A DNA stretch of 64,000 nucleotides from Acanthochromis polyacanthus (Eukaryota > Chordata > Actinopteri > Pomacentridae), in NCBI RefSeq assembly GCF_021347895.1, contig NC_067125.1, forward strand, positions 22,237,121 to 22,301,120. The letters are read 5' to 3'. Positions 12,851 to 25,140 of the stretch are shown here, piece by piece (the stretch's first letter is position 1; every line of letters starts with the position of its first letter). The notes beneath the pieces are model-generated. The model saw nothing but the letters and a program-made list of their open reading frames with translations, was not told the origin of the DNA and searched no databases. The translations under genes and the position numbers were made by a program.

Positions 12851-14302
12851 GGGTGAGGAAAGCCGTTGTAATACTGGGCAGTTTGTGGCTGGTGATAAGA
12901 CAAAGGCAGGTTGTTTGTCGTCTCTTTCTGTGCTGCCTGGCCATTAAAGGTAACCTGCTATCTGATGAAGGCCAGACCCTGTCTGACTGACCAACTGGGT
13001 ACACAAGTGGACTCTGTGTGTCTGTGTGTGTGTGTTTGTGTGCGTGTGCATGCACATGTGCATGCGTGCGTGCGTGTATGTTTCCTCCTGCCTTAAATGT
13101 CGTATGTCTGTCTGCTCTTACCTCCAGTCCTTGAACCTTTAAGTTCATAGTGTGTTTGTGTGTGCGTTTGTGTGTGTTTGTGTGTACATGCTTGCATTCA
13201 GACTTTACAACTGGCTTCATGCATGCTTAGCCAGTGGAGTGGAGCTCTAGGTATCCTCTCAGAGAATTGTTTTGTTTTGTTCCTGGTGAGTGGGAATGTG
13301 TACGTGTTGTTTTGTCACTCGCTGGTCAAGTAGCTCTTCTCATTTCTACCGGACCGACTATGTGTGTTTGTGTGCTCAGAAAGCATGAACCAACACAATA
13401 GATCTGCACTCCAAGTAATGCAGTCATGGTTTTGTTTTTTGTATGGTACAATCCACGAAGGTTTGAAATGTTGCTTTAGCTTTTCACTTGTGTATGCTTA
13501 TCATTTTTGGTCATCTGGGAAGCCTGTGCTGAAATTAAAAAAGGAGGGTAAACTTTAATCTGAATCCTGTAAATACTATCACAAGCTGATTTTATAACGA
13601 CTTGCACTGACGGTATATTTGGCCAGCGAGAAAGTTGAATGTTCAGTGTCCTCAATCTTCTGGCTTAGAGGCCATTGTTTCGCTGACTTTCACATGTTGC
13701 ATTCTTGTAGCCTCTATTTCTCTCGGCTTCTAGAGGTGAAAGTATATCTTTAGATTAGATTTTACATAATGAGCTAAGCAGTACTTCTAATTTACTAATT
13801 CTTTTGATAAAATTCTAGAATACATGTACACTCTCCACACTGTGCTTGAAAACAAAGGTTGTAGGAAGCTATGCTGTCAGAGACCGATGATCAACATATT
13901 TGAAGACAGCAGATCTGCTGTGTCTCAGTGTCTCCAAGACAGCCAACAATTTTTACTTTGCTTTTTTAGTATCCTGGCAGCCATTTGCTTGAGTCTACCT
14001 CAAGCAGGCTTTACAAAGGGTGACTGTCAGGTCTCTTCATGAACTCTTTGCTATAGCTGACAGGATGAAAACACTGGAGACTCTGTAAGACTTTTTCTAA
14101 GTATCTTTAAAAAGTTCTCAAATGATACAGTGGAGAGAAATGTGCAACTGCACCGTCATGCTTCACTTTAACTTTCTGTGATTTTGACCACTGTCTTCTA
14201 TTTGCTGCTGGCTTGAATTTCTGTATAAATGTATGACTGTAAGTGCAAGAGTTAATTGTGTAAGTCGTAGTTATAAATGTTTTTGTGAATTATCTGTTTC
14301 CA
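12851..14302. other. Intergenic sequence, minor GT tracts
   Basis: Short imperfect GT tracts occur at about 13,013-13,080 and 13,150-13,185. No open frame with gene-like features was found. Confidence 0.5.
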
Positions 14303-15887
14303 TACCCTTACATGCTCTTGTGATTGGACCCTGCACTCTTCCATAAGTGGGTCAAAAATGACCTGTATATGCATCAATGTGTTTTTATGCCATTTTAGTC
14401 ATTTTGGTAAAGAATAATCATTAATATTAATGTTTGTATTATATTTTCTTCCACACAAGAATTATTTCATGTTTAAAATATGTTTTAATTTTCACTTTAT
14501 CACAGATTTTGAACAGTTTGATGACTGAAAAAGAAGACTATTACACAGAACAGCAACAGAAGTGTTACGGGTTCAGATGCAGGAATGAGAAGGAGTGTCA
14601 GTTTCCGTGCCTAGAACTCCTGGTAACCTGTTTCTGTGTTTGGTTTCCCTCGTCTGAGTTCCGACCATCTGGACCAAAGAACCTCCTAGCAGCATGTTCC
14701 CTCCATCTACAAACCCTGGAACTCATCTGGTCTGCCTCCTCTGTGTTCAGGAGTCGTCAACCACCAAACCTGCCGCCCCAGCCTCCAGAAACAACAGCTC
14801 TCACCCTGAGCATCCCTAGCCTCCTTTCCCACCTTGTCTGGATGCCCTCCTGGTCTCCCTATTCCCTTCCATCTCTGTCCAGTCAGCTATGTCACAGCAT
14901 GAGCATTCCAGACTTACAAATTGTTTAGTGCAGTTCGTTTGTTGAGAGTAGTCACTCTTGGTGTTAAGTCCTGGCTTGCCAGCTTTGTGTATTTTCTCGT
15001 GTTCTTGTTTCACCTGTAGTTCCACTTTGAGTAGACTTACTCAGCAAGTGGTCTCCGCTTTCTAGTTTAGTCTAGTTCTCTCATGCATTGACTTGCTGGA
15101 TTTATTGCAGCCTTTCTAGAATTAGTTTTGCATAATAATTAATCTGGATTCTTTCGCTTTCCTACCTAGGTTATACCTAAAGTGGGTTAGTTGCATTTAT
15201 TTTCTTTTGGTTACCATGCCAGTCCTCTAGGAGAACTCCTGAGTTTGTTTGTTTCTTAAGTCGTAAGTATTTCGCATCATTTCTGGTTGTAGTTTTCCAG
15301 CCTTGTTTTGTAGTATAGTTGTATTGTGAACAGTGCTGAGACTGATTGTAGATTCTTCACAGTGCGGCACAGAATGACGAGTGGAGTCAAGCTTTATTGT
15401 AGAGAGAGTGAATCCTGATTGGCTCAGCTCCACCTGGTCCCGCTCTGCAGATGCTGATTGGTATTGGCAACACCTGCTGCTGCAGCCTCTGTGCCGAGCA
15501 CACCTGAGAAAGAGAAAAGAGTGGTGGAAGCGTAAAGTCCTGTCTGGAGCCTGCAGGAGCAGGCCTGACAAGAAGAATATCAGCATCCATTTTGTTGACA
15601 TTTTTCCACTCTTTTCCTCCAGCTGTTCCTGCTCTCTGTCCCTCCACATTTGTGCATCACCTCTTGTATGATATTATCAGTGATAAAGAGGTTGGGGTAG
15701 TAATATAAATGATACAATTTAAACAAGTGTAAAAGGTAACTTAAAAATTTTAATAGAATGATATCAGAAACATGTTTTTTGAGGAATAGCTTGATTATGA
15801 AATGATATAAACTTTTCATTGTAAAGATATTGCAAGAAAACGACCTCACCGGGTCATTTTTGACCCACTTATGCATCTAAGGGTTAA
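14303..15887. mobile_element. piggyBac-like TIR pair around 1.5 kb of unidentified sequence
   Basis: The left contains CATAAGTGGGTCAAAAATGA and the right contains the exact inverse TCATTTTTGACCCACTTATG, followed by GCATCTAAGGG and TTAA at 15,884-15,887. These match piggyBac-type short elements of fish (GGGTCAAAAATGACC core, TTAA target). The left terminus is degraded and no matching TTAA is visible, so that end is approximate. The interior carries no transposase. Part of it (about 14,560-15,660) has an LTR-like or 5'-leader-like composition and may be a separate insertion. The 164-codon frame at 14,434-14,928 has no domain and is not called. Confidence 0.6.
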
Positions 15888-16280
15888 ATAACTTTCTAGC
15901 ATTCATTCATTTTCCTTCATATTAAATTATGTAGGTTTGTTTGGATTCATCAAACCTATAACCCCAGGTCTCACCTTACAGATTTAAGTGTTTGAGTGCT
16001 TTTGCCTCAAAGGCTAAAATGTTCACTTTAAAGACCTCCTTACCTTCACAAGAGGTATTTACTGTCATTTTTAAAGAATGTAAATATTACAGTAGAAAGT
16101 CCATAACAGTCTGCATTTAACTACATCAAAAGAGACAAGATTTTGATCGGTAAAAAGTATGACAAATGTGTGTGTGTACCATTCCAAACATCACTTGAAC
16201 CAAAGCTGAGCCTGCAGCAAAGTGAAGGCATATAGAGTTCCTGCAGACAGCAGAATCCAGGCTACTACTGACCAGAACTA
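15888..16280. other. Intergenic sequence, nothing seen
   Basis: AT-rich unique sequence. Confidence 0.4.
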
Positions 16281-16344
16281 AATTCCAAACCAAACACAGA
16301 CACACAGACACACAGACACAGACACACACACAGACACACACACA
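16281..16344. repeat. Imperfect (CA)n tract
   Basis: CACACAGA variants over about 60 bases. Confidence 0.9.
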
Positions 16345-18980
16345 TCCATGCAGCCACATAGCCACTGGCAGCAGCTTCTTTGTAGCCCGAGCAACTGCAG
16401 TAGCTACTAGCTGGGTCCAATGCAAAGCTGCTTACCAGGACTCATCTGGGATCAGTGACAGATGGACAACCTGTCCTGGAGGCCCGGGCACCACCGGAGC
16501 GCTAGGAGACAGGTAAACCCGGTCAGAGCCCCGTGGAGCCCCTAGGATGCTTAGAGTGTAATCGCAAGATTTAACAGTCAAGATGCATTCGCACACATAC
16601 TGAACACAAACACACACCTGCAAACAAATGCTGTCTGACAATGTTATTCATACAAGCCTCGAACAATGAGTCTGGTCCTGTAGGTTGAGGTCAGGAACCT
16701 TGTCTTGAAGGGACTTAGAGGTGCATACAAGAAGGTGCATGAAAATTTGGTTTTGTCAGTACTTTTTTCACACAGCATTACTGCTACTGAGGTCCGTTAT
16801 ATCAGAGTTTTCTGACTGTTCTGTACTCACAGACATAATTTAGCTCTTTCATTCACACAATGTCGAATAATAATAACAATAAGACGAAGAAGAAACAGAA
16901 GAATTTTCTTTGCTAGCGTAGTTCATAGGCCAAGTGCAGTTACACCATTAAAAATAAGACAATAAAATAAAATAAAAAACAGAAAAGAAATGAGAAACGT
17001 AAGACAATGCAGTACAACAAGAATAAACAGTGCATTTAGGTCTCTTGGTTAAAAAAATATTTACCGTACTATAGTTTTTAAAAATGTATTTAATGACTCT
17101 GGGTGAAAGGCGAATGACACAACAACAGTAACGGCTATAATGCTGCATTTTCAGGTGCAAAGATGTGCCAAAATTGAAGACAAAACTACAAAAGAAACAA
17201 AGCATGTCAGTGAAGAGATGTGAAGTTATCCCCTCAAGGCTGACATATTTCTGAATATACTGTGGTCTCCTCATGCCACCATACTGCGCTGTCCAGCCCT
17301 GTATACCACGTTGCATTTCATTCTCACTTTGCAGGCGCCAGTTGATTCGTCAGCAGCTACAGGATGGAATTAACTCCTTTGCTGTTATCCTTGGCCTCTT
17401 GTCAATGCCTCTTCACTCATTTGTTCTTATTTTGCTGTTGTTTCTAATGCGGTATGTGTGGCAATGTCAGGGTGGGGTTGGAAGGGTAGATGGGGTGAAG
17501 GTGGGGGGGGCAATAATTAGCGTTGGTATTGAAAAGTAATAACAGTATGGATTAATGTGGGAGAAGTGGAGTGGAGCGCATCATCGAGTGAGACAAATCC
17601 AATGCTGGGAATTGGCAGACAAAGCAAGAGGCAGTCAATAGGGATTATGTGGGGGCTAAGCCACCCCATTTGGCTGAGGGAGGCTGGCGGAGGAGAGGTA
17701 CAGGGTGCCTTGATGGCAATGGTGGCAGCTTTTGGACTGACATGGGTATATACTTGTGCAGGTCGGCTTGCCATCGCCACCTCTTCTGCAGATGATGCAT
17801 ATGGTAAAGGGTGAGGGGAAGGAAAAAGATGGCACAGAAGCGATGACAAGAGGGAGGAGGGAGAAAGGATGGGCATCTTAAGCTTTCTATTTAACTCTCA
17901 TAACTCCTCCCACACAACCATCCTCCCGTCCCCCCCCTCAGTGAGGCCCTAGATCCCCCGCCTCCTAAGGGAGGTGGTGTATTGGCGCTACCAGAGCTGG
18001 ATTCTGTGCCAGCTGGGCAAACACTCAAATCGTTGACAGAATAAACACCTTGCAAATAGAAGCTGAAATGACACAGCCTCAGACACACCAAAGCAGCAGG
18101 ACTCCCAGAGCATCAGCAGGTCTGCACTCGCTCCTTCATGGCATGGAGGCCACTGAGGATTTAACCAGTCTATCTGTTCTGACTGTATATGAACCCGACA
18201 ACAGCACATTATTAAAACGCTGACTACCTTACTATAGTATAAAAGTTGTGAATTGAAGTGTAGATATTTTTAGGTTATTGATAGTGCTTTTTGCTATCAC
18301 TTTCACATGTATTTTGTTGATCCAATAATGCAATTAATCTTCCATAGGCTGGCATTTTGAGTGGAAATTAACACCCACAAAGCCTGGTAATAGCCCTTGC
18401 TGTGGTTAAGACTGTTTAAAATGTTAATTCATTTCCTATTCCTATTTCATTCCTACCAAATGAGATGTCATTCACAACTTTATTCACGTCCAAAGTAGAA
18501 ATCAACATCTGTCTGACTGTGTTTATAAATGCATCAACAATCTAAACTCAGCTATCAGGTTTCACTGAACTGTCATTTCCCCACTTGTCCACCAGTTGCC
18601 CTCACCTTTCACCTGCTCCATATCTGCCCCTCAGCACCTCATTATAAATGTAGTAAATGCAATTTTTTCCCCAAATGTGCTTAAATTTGGCAAAATCTGA
18701 CATACAAATTTTTTGTTGTTGATCAGCAACAGACATTGTACTGAAATTTCAAGGAATGTAAAGCCAAGTGTTCAAAAAGTGGAAGCTTCACAACTTATTT
18801 GGTGTGCACATTTTAAACACCTGTGAACTGCTCCGCAAAAACCATGGTCTGAAACATCTAAAACACAGGAGTCAGAGTTAAATGAACATGAATCTATTGT
18901 TACACTAGCCACTAGGACACCTTGGCTACACACTCTGGCTTTGATGTTATTTCACAGCAATGGTGCATATGTAGACCTGG
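16345..18980. other. Intergenic sequence, no gene seen
   Basis: Mixed composition. A more GC-balanced unique block at about 17,560-17,800 (containing GGGGCTAAGCCACCCC) could be regulatory, but the open frames there lack family features. The rest is AT-rich. Confidence 0.4.
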
Positions 18981-18984
18981 TATA

Positions 18985-19375
18985 TGTGGGGCTGTAAGTA
19001 AACAGTCAATTCATGCAGTCTTAAAATGTTGGTTGCAGGAGAAATAGGAAGATGTAAAAAAGGTGAATCACAAAGAACAAATGCTGACAGCCAGACGATT
19101 GTGTTGGAGCAGCAAGGTTTGTGGGTTGCTTCCAGTCAGCAGGAGTGCTACAGACAGTGGTCTGAGGAGGAACCAATCAGGAACTGGCAACAGAGTGATA
19201 GAGAATTTGCTTGAACACTGATCTGTGGAATCTTCGATATGCATCATACAGGATTTTAAAGATCTGCCCCTAGCATCTTGGTGTGACATACCAAAGGGCA
19301 TGCTGAAAAGGCTTGCAGTCTTCATGTCTTACTGAGTCTTAGCTGTTTTGGTGGCCTGCTAGTCAGGGGATGTTT
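18985..19375 (+). pseudogene. Mariner/Tc1-type transposase remnant R2, N-terminus fused to C-terminus
   Basis: Positions 19,026-19,214 read like the DNA-binding head of an IS630/Tc1/mariner transposase (SQTIVLEQQG...CYRQW...W). The next bases, about 19,245-19,360, read like the C-terminal tail of the same protein (TAGCATCTTGGTGTGACATA, then CTGTTTTGGTGGC). The central catalytic region is missing between them. Frames are broken and no activity is possible. Three other fragments of what appears to be the same family lie at 19,780-20,060, 36,598-37,160 and 45,841-46,250. Family assignment rests on my recollection of the fish repeat. Confidence 0.6.
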
Positions 19376-19779
19376 TTACTCACCTGAGTGTATTATGACC
19401 ACGAAGTAGAAACTCAGGACAACATAAATCAATTCAACTGTGATCACTGACATATAGGTTAGAAAAACTGTGAATATGTAAACTAATTTTAGCACACAAG
19501 TGATTTACAATTAACCAGACCGAGTAAAGATGGTCATTAAGGACCAGCAAACACCAGAACTTTCATAAATGTCAAACAGGCAAATTATCTAAAAGTTCAC
19601 CTGTGCAGTTGTCAGGAACGGATACATTAACTTGAGTCAAAGGTGTTTTTCTTACCAGGCTGTAAAGATGTTTATTTCTGTTGTAAAGTTGAACATTTTA
19701 AAATGTTGGGTCTCTGGGGAATGACTCAGTTTTGGAGCCAGGACCAACCGGCCATTCAAGAAACTGTTGGTTTTGGCAC
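19376..19779. other. Intergenic sequence, nothing identified
   Basis: Unique-looking AT-rich DNA between two fragments of the same transposon family. Confidence 0.4.
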
Positions 19780-20060
19780 TTCTACATTTACTTTAACTAT
19801 CAGCCCTGGAAGTTGCCACTAGGATACAATGTCATGTTCTGCTGAAAAACCCTGAGCTTGGGCCTTCATTTGGATGTTACTTTAATGTGTACCCTACATC
19901 TCGACATCACTGCAGACCAAGCACAGTCCCTTTGACAGTGGTGTTTCCTGACAGCAACTGTTTCCCAGCAGGACAATGCATTCTGAAACACGATACATAA
20001 AAGCCAGAGGAAAATAGAAGGGCTTGAGGAACATGACGTGGAGGACAGTGTTAAACCAGT
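19780..20060 (+). pseudogene. Mariner/Tc1-type transposase remnant R2, central part
   Basis: This resembles the middle of the same transposase family: a TGGATGTTACTTTAATGTGT segment, GACATCACTGCAGACCAAGC, then CCCAGCAGGACAATGCATTC, which would encode the QQDNA motif holding the second catalytic aspartate. Stops interrupt every frame. It lies downstream of an N-C fused remnant, so the two pieces are in non-colinear order. Confidence 0.6.
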
Positions 20061-20540
20061 GTGAACCGTTGCCTTCCACACAGAACATTTCATTTCTGAG
20101 ACATTCAAAGCTTCTTTTAAAAAATCTAAATTGAACTTTGGACTGTGTAGTCTCCACATCCGTCTGCTTTGTATTTGAAAGCATTGCATCAGATCCCTTC
20201 TTCACTGGGGGCTTCCTGCTGCATGGTATGTGGTCAGCATTTCCTCTGAGCTTTGGAATGGATCACATTTTTGGAATCAACATGCAAAAAAGGAACATGC
20301 AAATGAGCTGCTGAGACACCTCAAGGCCCGTTGGGTGAGCACCAGTCACACTACCTTCCATCCTATGCAAACCGCATACTTTTTGTTTCCATGTCTGTCC
20401 TCCTGTAAGTAATTTGTAAACATGTTCTACTGGTTCTAAACAAATAACCCATTTGGATGTACACAGTCTCATTCTGTCCATCTCTTTTTACAATGAGAAG
20501 AGAAACAGTCGCTAGCTGGATGGAGAGAGATTTATGCAAT
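20061..20540. other. Intergenic sequence, nothing identified
   Basis: No gene-like frame. The roughly 100-codon minus-strand frames at 19,866-20,205 overlap transposon debris and are not called. Confidence 0.4.
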
Positions 20541-20577
20541 TTTCATTTATTTATTCATTCATTCATTCATTTATTCA
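20541..20577. repeat. (ATTC)n/(ATTT)n tetranucleotide tract
   Basis: About nine ATTC/ATTT units. Confidence 0.85.
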
Positions 20578-20614
20578 ATGCCCATTTTTGGTGCATATAA
20601 TTCTTTAATTTTTA

Positions 20615-20745
20615 TGTTAATGGCCGCATGGGGTGGTGGCTGGGTTTTGATGACATATCTCCACTGGAGATCCTTGGACGGCTTAGCCCGCCCATCCAAA
20701 AATAGCTGTGAAATCCGGCGAAATAATAAAGGGGTGGTGGTGGGA
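20615..20745. promoter_or_regulatory. Candidate regulatory block with MEF2/SRF-like site
   Basis: Non-repetitive block with CCATCCAAAAATAGC and a balanced base composition, between an ATTC tract and a G-rich stretch. Its only support is composition and the motif. Confidence 0.2.
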
Positions 20746-21037
20746 GTGGAGGGGGGCTGGAGGGGTGGATTTGCGGCAGCTGAGGCTTTGCATTCGAATG
20801 GCATGGTCTGTCTGGAGTGAAGGGTACCCCCACCCCCCACCCCCCAGCCCCCAGCCCTTCACCACTACCACAACACCCAAGAGAGAGAGGGAGAGAGGAG
20901 GTGTTATCGGGTCCTTGCAGCCAGAGCCCCGACTTGTTCCTGAATACAGAATGTGGCAGAGGACCAGAAAAGTGAGTTGTCTTTGTTTTGTCAAGTGTGC
21001 CATGACAAAATGCTGGGGAGCCCCCTCCTCATGACCC

Positions 21038-21160
<123 letters not shown>

Positions 21161-21184
21161 AGGTGAACTAGCTCGGCGTAGGGA

Positions 21185-21226
21185 CCTGCTTGTTTGACCT
21201 GCTAATCATCTTTGCATAAATACAAA
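21185..21226. promoter_or_regulatory. 42-bp block shared with 28,635-28,676
   Basis: This aligns without gaps to 28,635-28,676 at 35 of 42 positions. Shared cores are CCTGCTT, TTGACCTGC, TTGCAT and AATACAAA. Each copy starts 14-27 bases after a long CA array. TTTGCATAAAT resembles a POU/octamer site. The block may be a duplicated regulatory element or a repeat fragment. Confidence 0.4.
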
Positions 21227-21458
21227 GACACCAAACAGAGCACAAGGTTTATGTTTGGGGGAGGGGGTGATGGGGGTCCTCACAGAAAGGTGTCCACAGT
21301 ACCTGAAGCGCTGCTGTTGCCATGGGAATAGCTGTCCATATGACCACACAAGCATGAATACAAAATAGGTAGAAATGTGACATAGAATTTACAGACACAC
21401 ACATTAAGAAAATGCAGCCACACTGGCCACTGGGAAATGTGTTTACAGGTGTAGTCTC

Positions 21459-21502
21459 TCACACACACACACACACACACGCACACACACACGCACACAC
21501 AC
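21459..21502. repeat. Imperfect (CA)n tract
   Basis: CA array with GCAC interruptions. Confidence 0.9.
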
Positions 21503-24500
21503 AGCAAACCTCTTTCTTCACTCCAACAAGTCCTGCTAAATATTCATGAACCTTGACAAAAACAGTGTCCTGTCTGTCTGCCTCATGCTGTCCCTTGCTC
21601 TCTTTCTGCTGGTCTTTGTCTTAGTCTCTTGCCCATGTGACTGCCATGTGCGCATGTGACATCAGACAGCCTTTGAAGGGTTGATTATTAATCAATTGGC
21701 TGTCATCCCCCTTCAATATTCACACACCCGACTTGGTTCAGCCTTACACCACATACAGTATGTCACAAAAACAAACTATATATTTCATAGACAGAAATAT
21801 TACAAGACATGTAGCCACACAACTTGAAATTGACCTCTTACTCCATACTGCCACGGTGTGCAACTCAAACAGCTGTCTGATGCACACTGGGAAGCTGACA
21901 AAAAGAGTGTGTAAATAATGAAAAAAATGATGGTTTGAGAGAAAAGTTTACCACCTTTCTCGTCTCAGCACATCAGTCACTGTGTGAACTGGATGTGTAT
22001 GTTAGCTTGCCCATTTTGGAAAGTTGCAGAAATTATCAGTCGACAGTTTCTCTCAGACTGGGAAGAAGTTCCAGGGAGTTTTCTCACGTCTGAGAAGCAC
22101 ACTTATTGCAGTACACAGATACCTTAGGACATGCCTTTTGCAAGTTCTGCATCAGCTTCAGAAGAGCTCCACTAACAGACCCAAATTTGGCAAGTCATCT
22201 TGCTGAATGATGCTTTAGGGTTGAGGCTTGGATGCTCTATTATGAGCCTCTTGTTAGCCTAGAATTGGCACAAGCCTGTCATAATCTTTACCCTGGCAAA
22301 GTTATTGTTAAAAGCAACAAATTTAATGACTAAAACAGAGCTTTGTGTAGGGTTTACTCTCATATTCTGCATTACCAGTAACATTAAACTAGATTCTGAA
22401 CACAATCTTTATAATTCTTTGTCTTTTTTTCAAATTGTGGTGAGAGTGTAATTATTATACATCTGGAAATCGAACATTGTCAAGACAAATATATTTTATG
22501 TAGTTAAACAGTGGTATAAAAATATAGAAGCACTGTACAAACAATGTTCAAGTTTACACTTTTTATATGAACCTTCATGAGTGCTTGCTGTTTTAGCTGC
22601 AGATTTATGACTGGATTTAGACATGTCCTCAAGATCTGAGAGTGACGTCATAAAGAAGATGTTAATGCAACTGTATGTACATTTTGAATGATCCCAAGAA
22701 GATGTGCAAAAATGTGCTGCTGGGCTGCTGAGACTGTAGGCCAAACATGAACAGCGTTTTCCTTCAGGTCTTGTTCTGTTTCAAATTAAAGCAGTATGTC
22801 TGAAGCTATATGTTTAGGCAAAAGGGTCTAAAACTGTTCTAAATGATCACACATAATATCAGCAATATCTGTAACCTTGGCATAATTAATCACACTTTCA
22901 GTGTCTCCCTGAAGGGGATATGAGGGATGCTAGAGAAACTTTGAAGCATGGTGAGGTCTTTACCCTCTATTATAATCTAAAGTTAGTAATCTAAACAGAA
23001 TGAAATTCCTACCAGAAGCATCCTGAATGTTTTACTATTGTACTCTCAATGAACTCAATTACAATATCAAAGTCTTTTTCTACTAATGTGAATGGCAACA
23101 TTTAGCTTGGTTAAATTTTCAGTCTTGATTTCTGATACATTGTACTCATGTGTCTGTCTTTCTGTCTGATTTCTCTGACACACAAAAATAGTTCCGATTT
23201 TGTGGGGGAAGCTGTCATGAGCAATTCTGCTATCGACTACCATGTCTGATGTCCTTGAATTGTCCCTCACAGGTGTGCAATAAGCTGCAGTAGTCCAGTG
23301 CTGTCTGAAGTGGATAATCCACAAACCTCACTGTGGACTGCTGTCACCGTTTGCTATGTTTGGAAAATTTATACTTCCCTCTGAAAGTCTGTGGACAATC
23401 CAGAATTGTGTTTGAATTCATTCACCCACTACATCTGGTTTGCCACACAGAAAACTCCTAGTGGAAAAAGGTAGACAGCAGTGATACATTTCACACACAC
23501 CACTTGAATGTAACACTTCTACATAATTATATGGCAGAAATTCTGTCAAATAAATAAAGAACAAAACGTGCACCACATTTGAGGCCGTGGTCACCACAGC
23601 AAAGTAACTGAGTGTGTTTACATTCACACCAGTAGTCCAGCTATTAAACTTGTCCTGGTTTTGATTATATTTGGGATATGGAACACTGAGAAATCTGTAT
23701 ATTAATATCCCTGTACACATGATAAATAGTAGTATCCCCGGTACTGATCACTGTGTGCTGTTTGATTCTTGCAAAGCTAAAAAGGCAGTATAATCTGACA
23801 TTCCCTTAACTGTTAGCCTAATGTTAAACTGATTTGACTGTGGTTATTGAAAATGAGGCAGCCATGACTCATAGCAAGCATAGCACAATTAAACACCAAC
23901 ATTGCATTGATGATTCAGGTTTATCCACCCTTTTTTTTCCAGCAACAGCAGATAATCGTCACAAGAAATATTAAAAAATTTGCTCTTCTTTGACTGGTGT
24001 CAGGCTGCCCCTGTCACTACATAGAGCCAGGAAGCAGGCAGTGGCTGAAGATACGTAGCCGTGAATGGTGGGATAGCGATGTCATGATGGAGTTAAGAGA
24101 CCCTGAGTGGAGATAAAATGTCCGTATGAACAGGACGTCCTTTAACTTGCTATGTGACACAATTGAACCATTCATGAGACCAGAAGAAAAAAAAAAAGCT
24201 CAAGTACCCGTAATGTTACTAATGAGAGTGGCCTTAGTGTTGCGTAAACTGGACAGTTGTGTTAAATATCACTTGTTTGTGTTTCCATCCATAATTTGAC
24301 CAAACCATAATCTGGCAGCAGGCACACACTGGAATACAAAGGAAACATGCAACCGTATTCTGGTTTCTTTCGGAGTATTCCAGGTGGGATAATCAGGTTT
24401 ATTTAAACTGTGTTGACAATTTGTCCAGGTTTCTGAAACTGGGACAAAATGTTTTAGATGCACAAACACAAAACAATATAATGGAGGTTCCCCACAACAC

Positions 24501-24719
24501 TAAAATAAAGTTCAGAAAACAAATCCTGTGCTCATGTAACTTTATCTGCAACATGCTTTGGCGAGACTGAAAGCACCATGATCTTCTGTTATACGCTTTC
24601 ATCAATATGCAAATCAACATTACTATTTAAAGCCGTCAAATAATATAAAAAATAATTAATGATTAAAAAGCAGCTGCTGCTCCACTGTTTTATAGTTCAC
24701 ATGCACATGTTTCTTTAGC
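21503..24719. other. AT-rich intergenic sequence, no gene seen
   Basis: No frame above about 100 codons and none with a recognisable motif. No repeat family could be assigned. Confidence 0.5.
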
Positions 24720-25140
24720 AAGCCTAGGTTCTAACCCACATATGGCTTTAAAAACAAATAAAATTAACCTTAAAGTCAATTCTGTACTTCACAGGTAGCC
24801 AGTGCAGGGCTGCTAGTATAGATGTAATACTTTCCATTTTTGTGGTACCGGTAAGGAGTCTCCCAGGAGCATTCTGCACCAGCTGCAAACAAACAGGAAG
24901 GAGTGGCTGACAAATAAATACAGTGAATTACAGTAACAGTGAGGAGATGAAAGCAGTGATAAAAGACATCATGTCTTTCCAATATAGGACAGAATTCAAT
25001 TTTGCTGTGTTCCTTAACTGAAAATACTACGCTTTTACCACAAAATTAGTCTGTTGTTCAAACTTTATCCCTGAGTTAACAATAATAGCTAGATTCCTGT
25101 CATACTGTAGGACAGATGCAGACTCACTTAGCTGTACATG
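24720..25140 (-). pseudogene. LINE reverse-transcriptase C-terminal fragment
   Basis: Read on the minus strand with frameshifts, it gives LQLVQNAPGRLLTGTTK, then HWLPVKYRIDFKV. This matches the conserved tail of reverse transcriptase in L2/CR1/Rex1-type LINEs of fish (QNAAARLL and HWLPVxxRIxFK motifs). The flanking sequence on the 5' side resembles the preceding SRLDYCN region in degraded form. The fragment is dead, with stops in all frames. Confidence 0.7.

Noticed and set aside
12669..13220. 183-codon minus-strand frame
   Set aside because: Mostly GT/CA array translation.
14434..14928. 164-codon plus-strand frame
   Set aside because: It lies between piggyBac-like ends, has no recognisable domain and no supporting signals.
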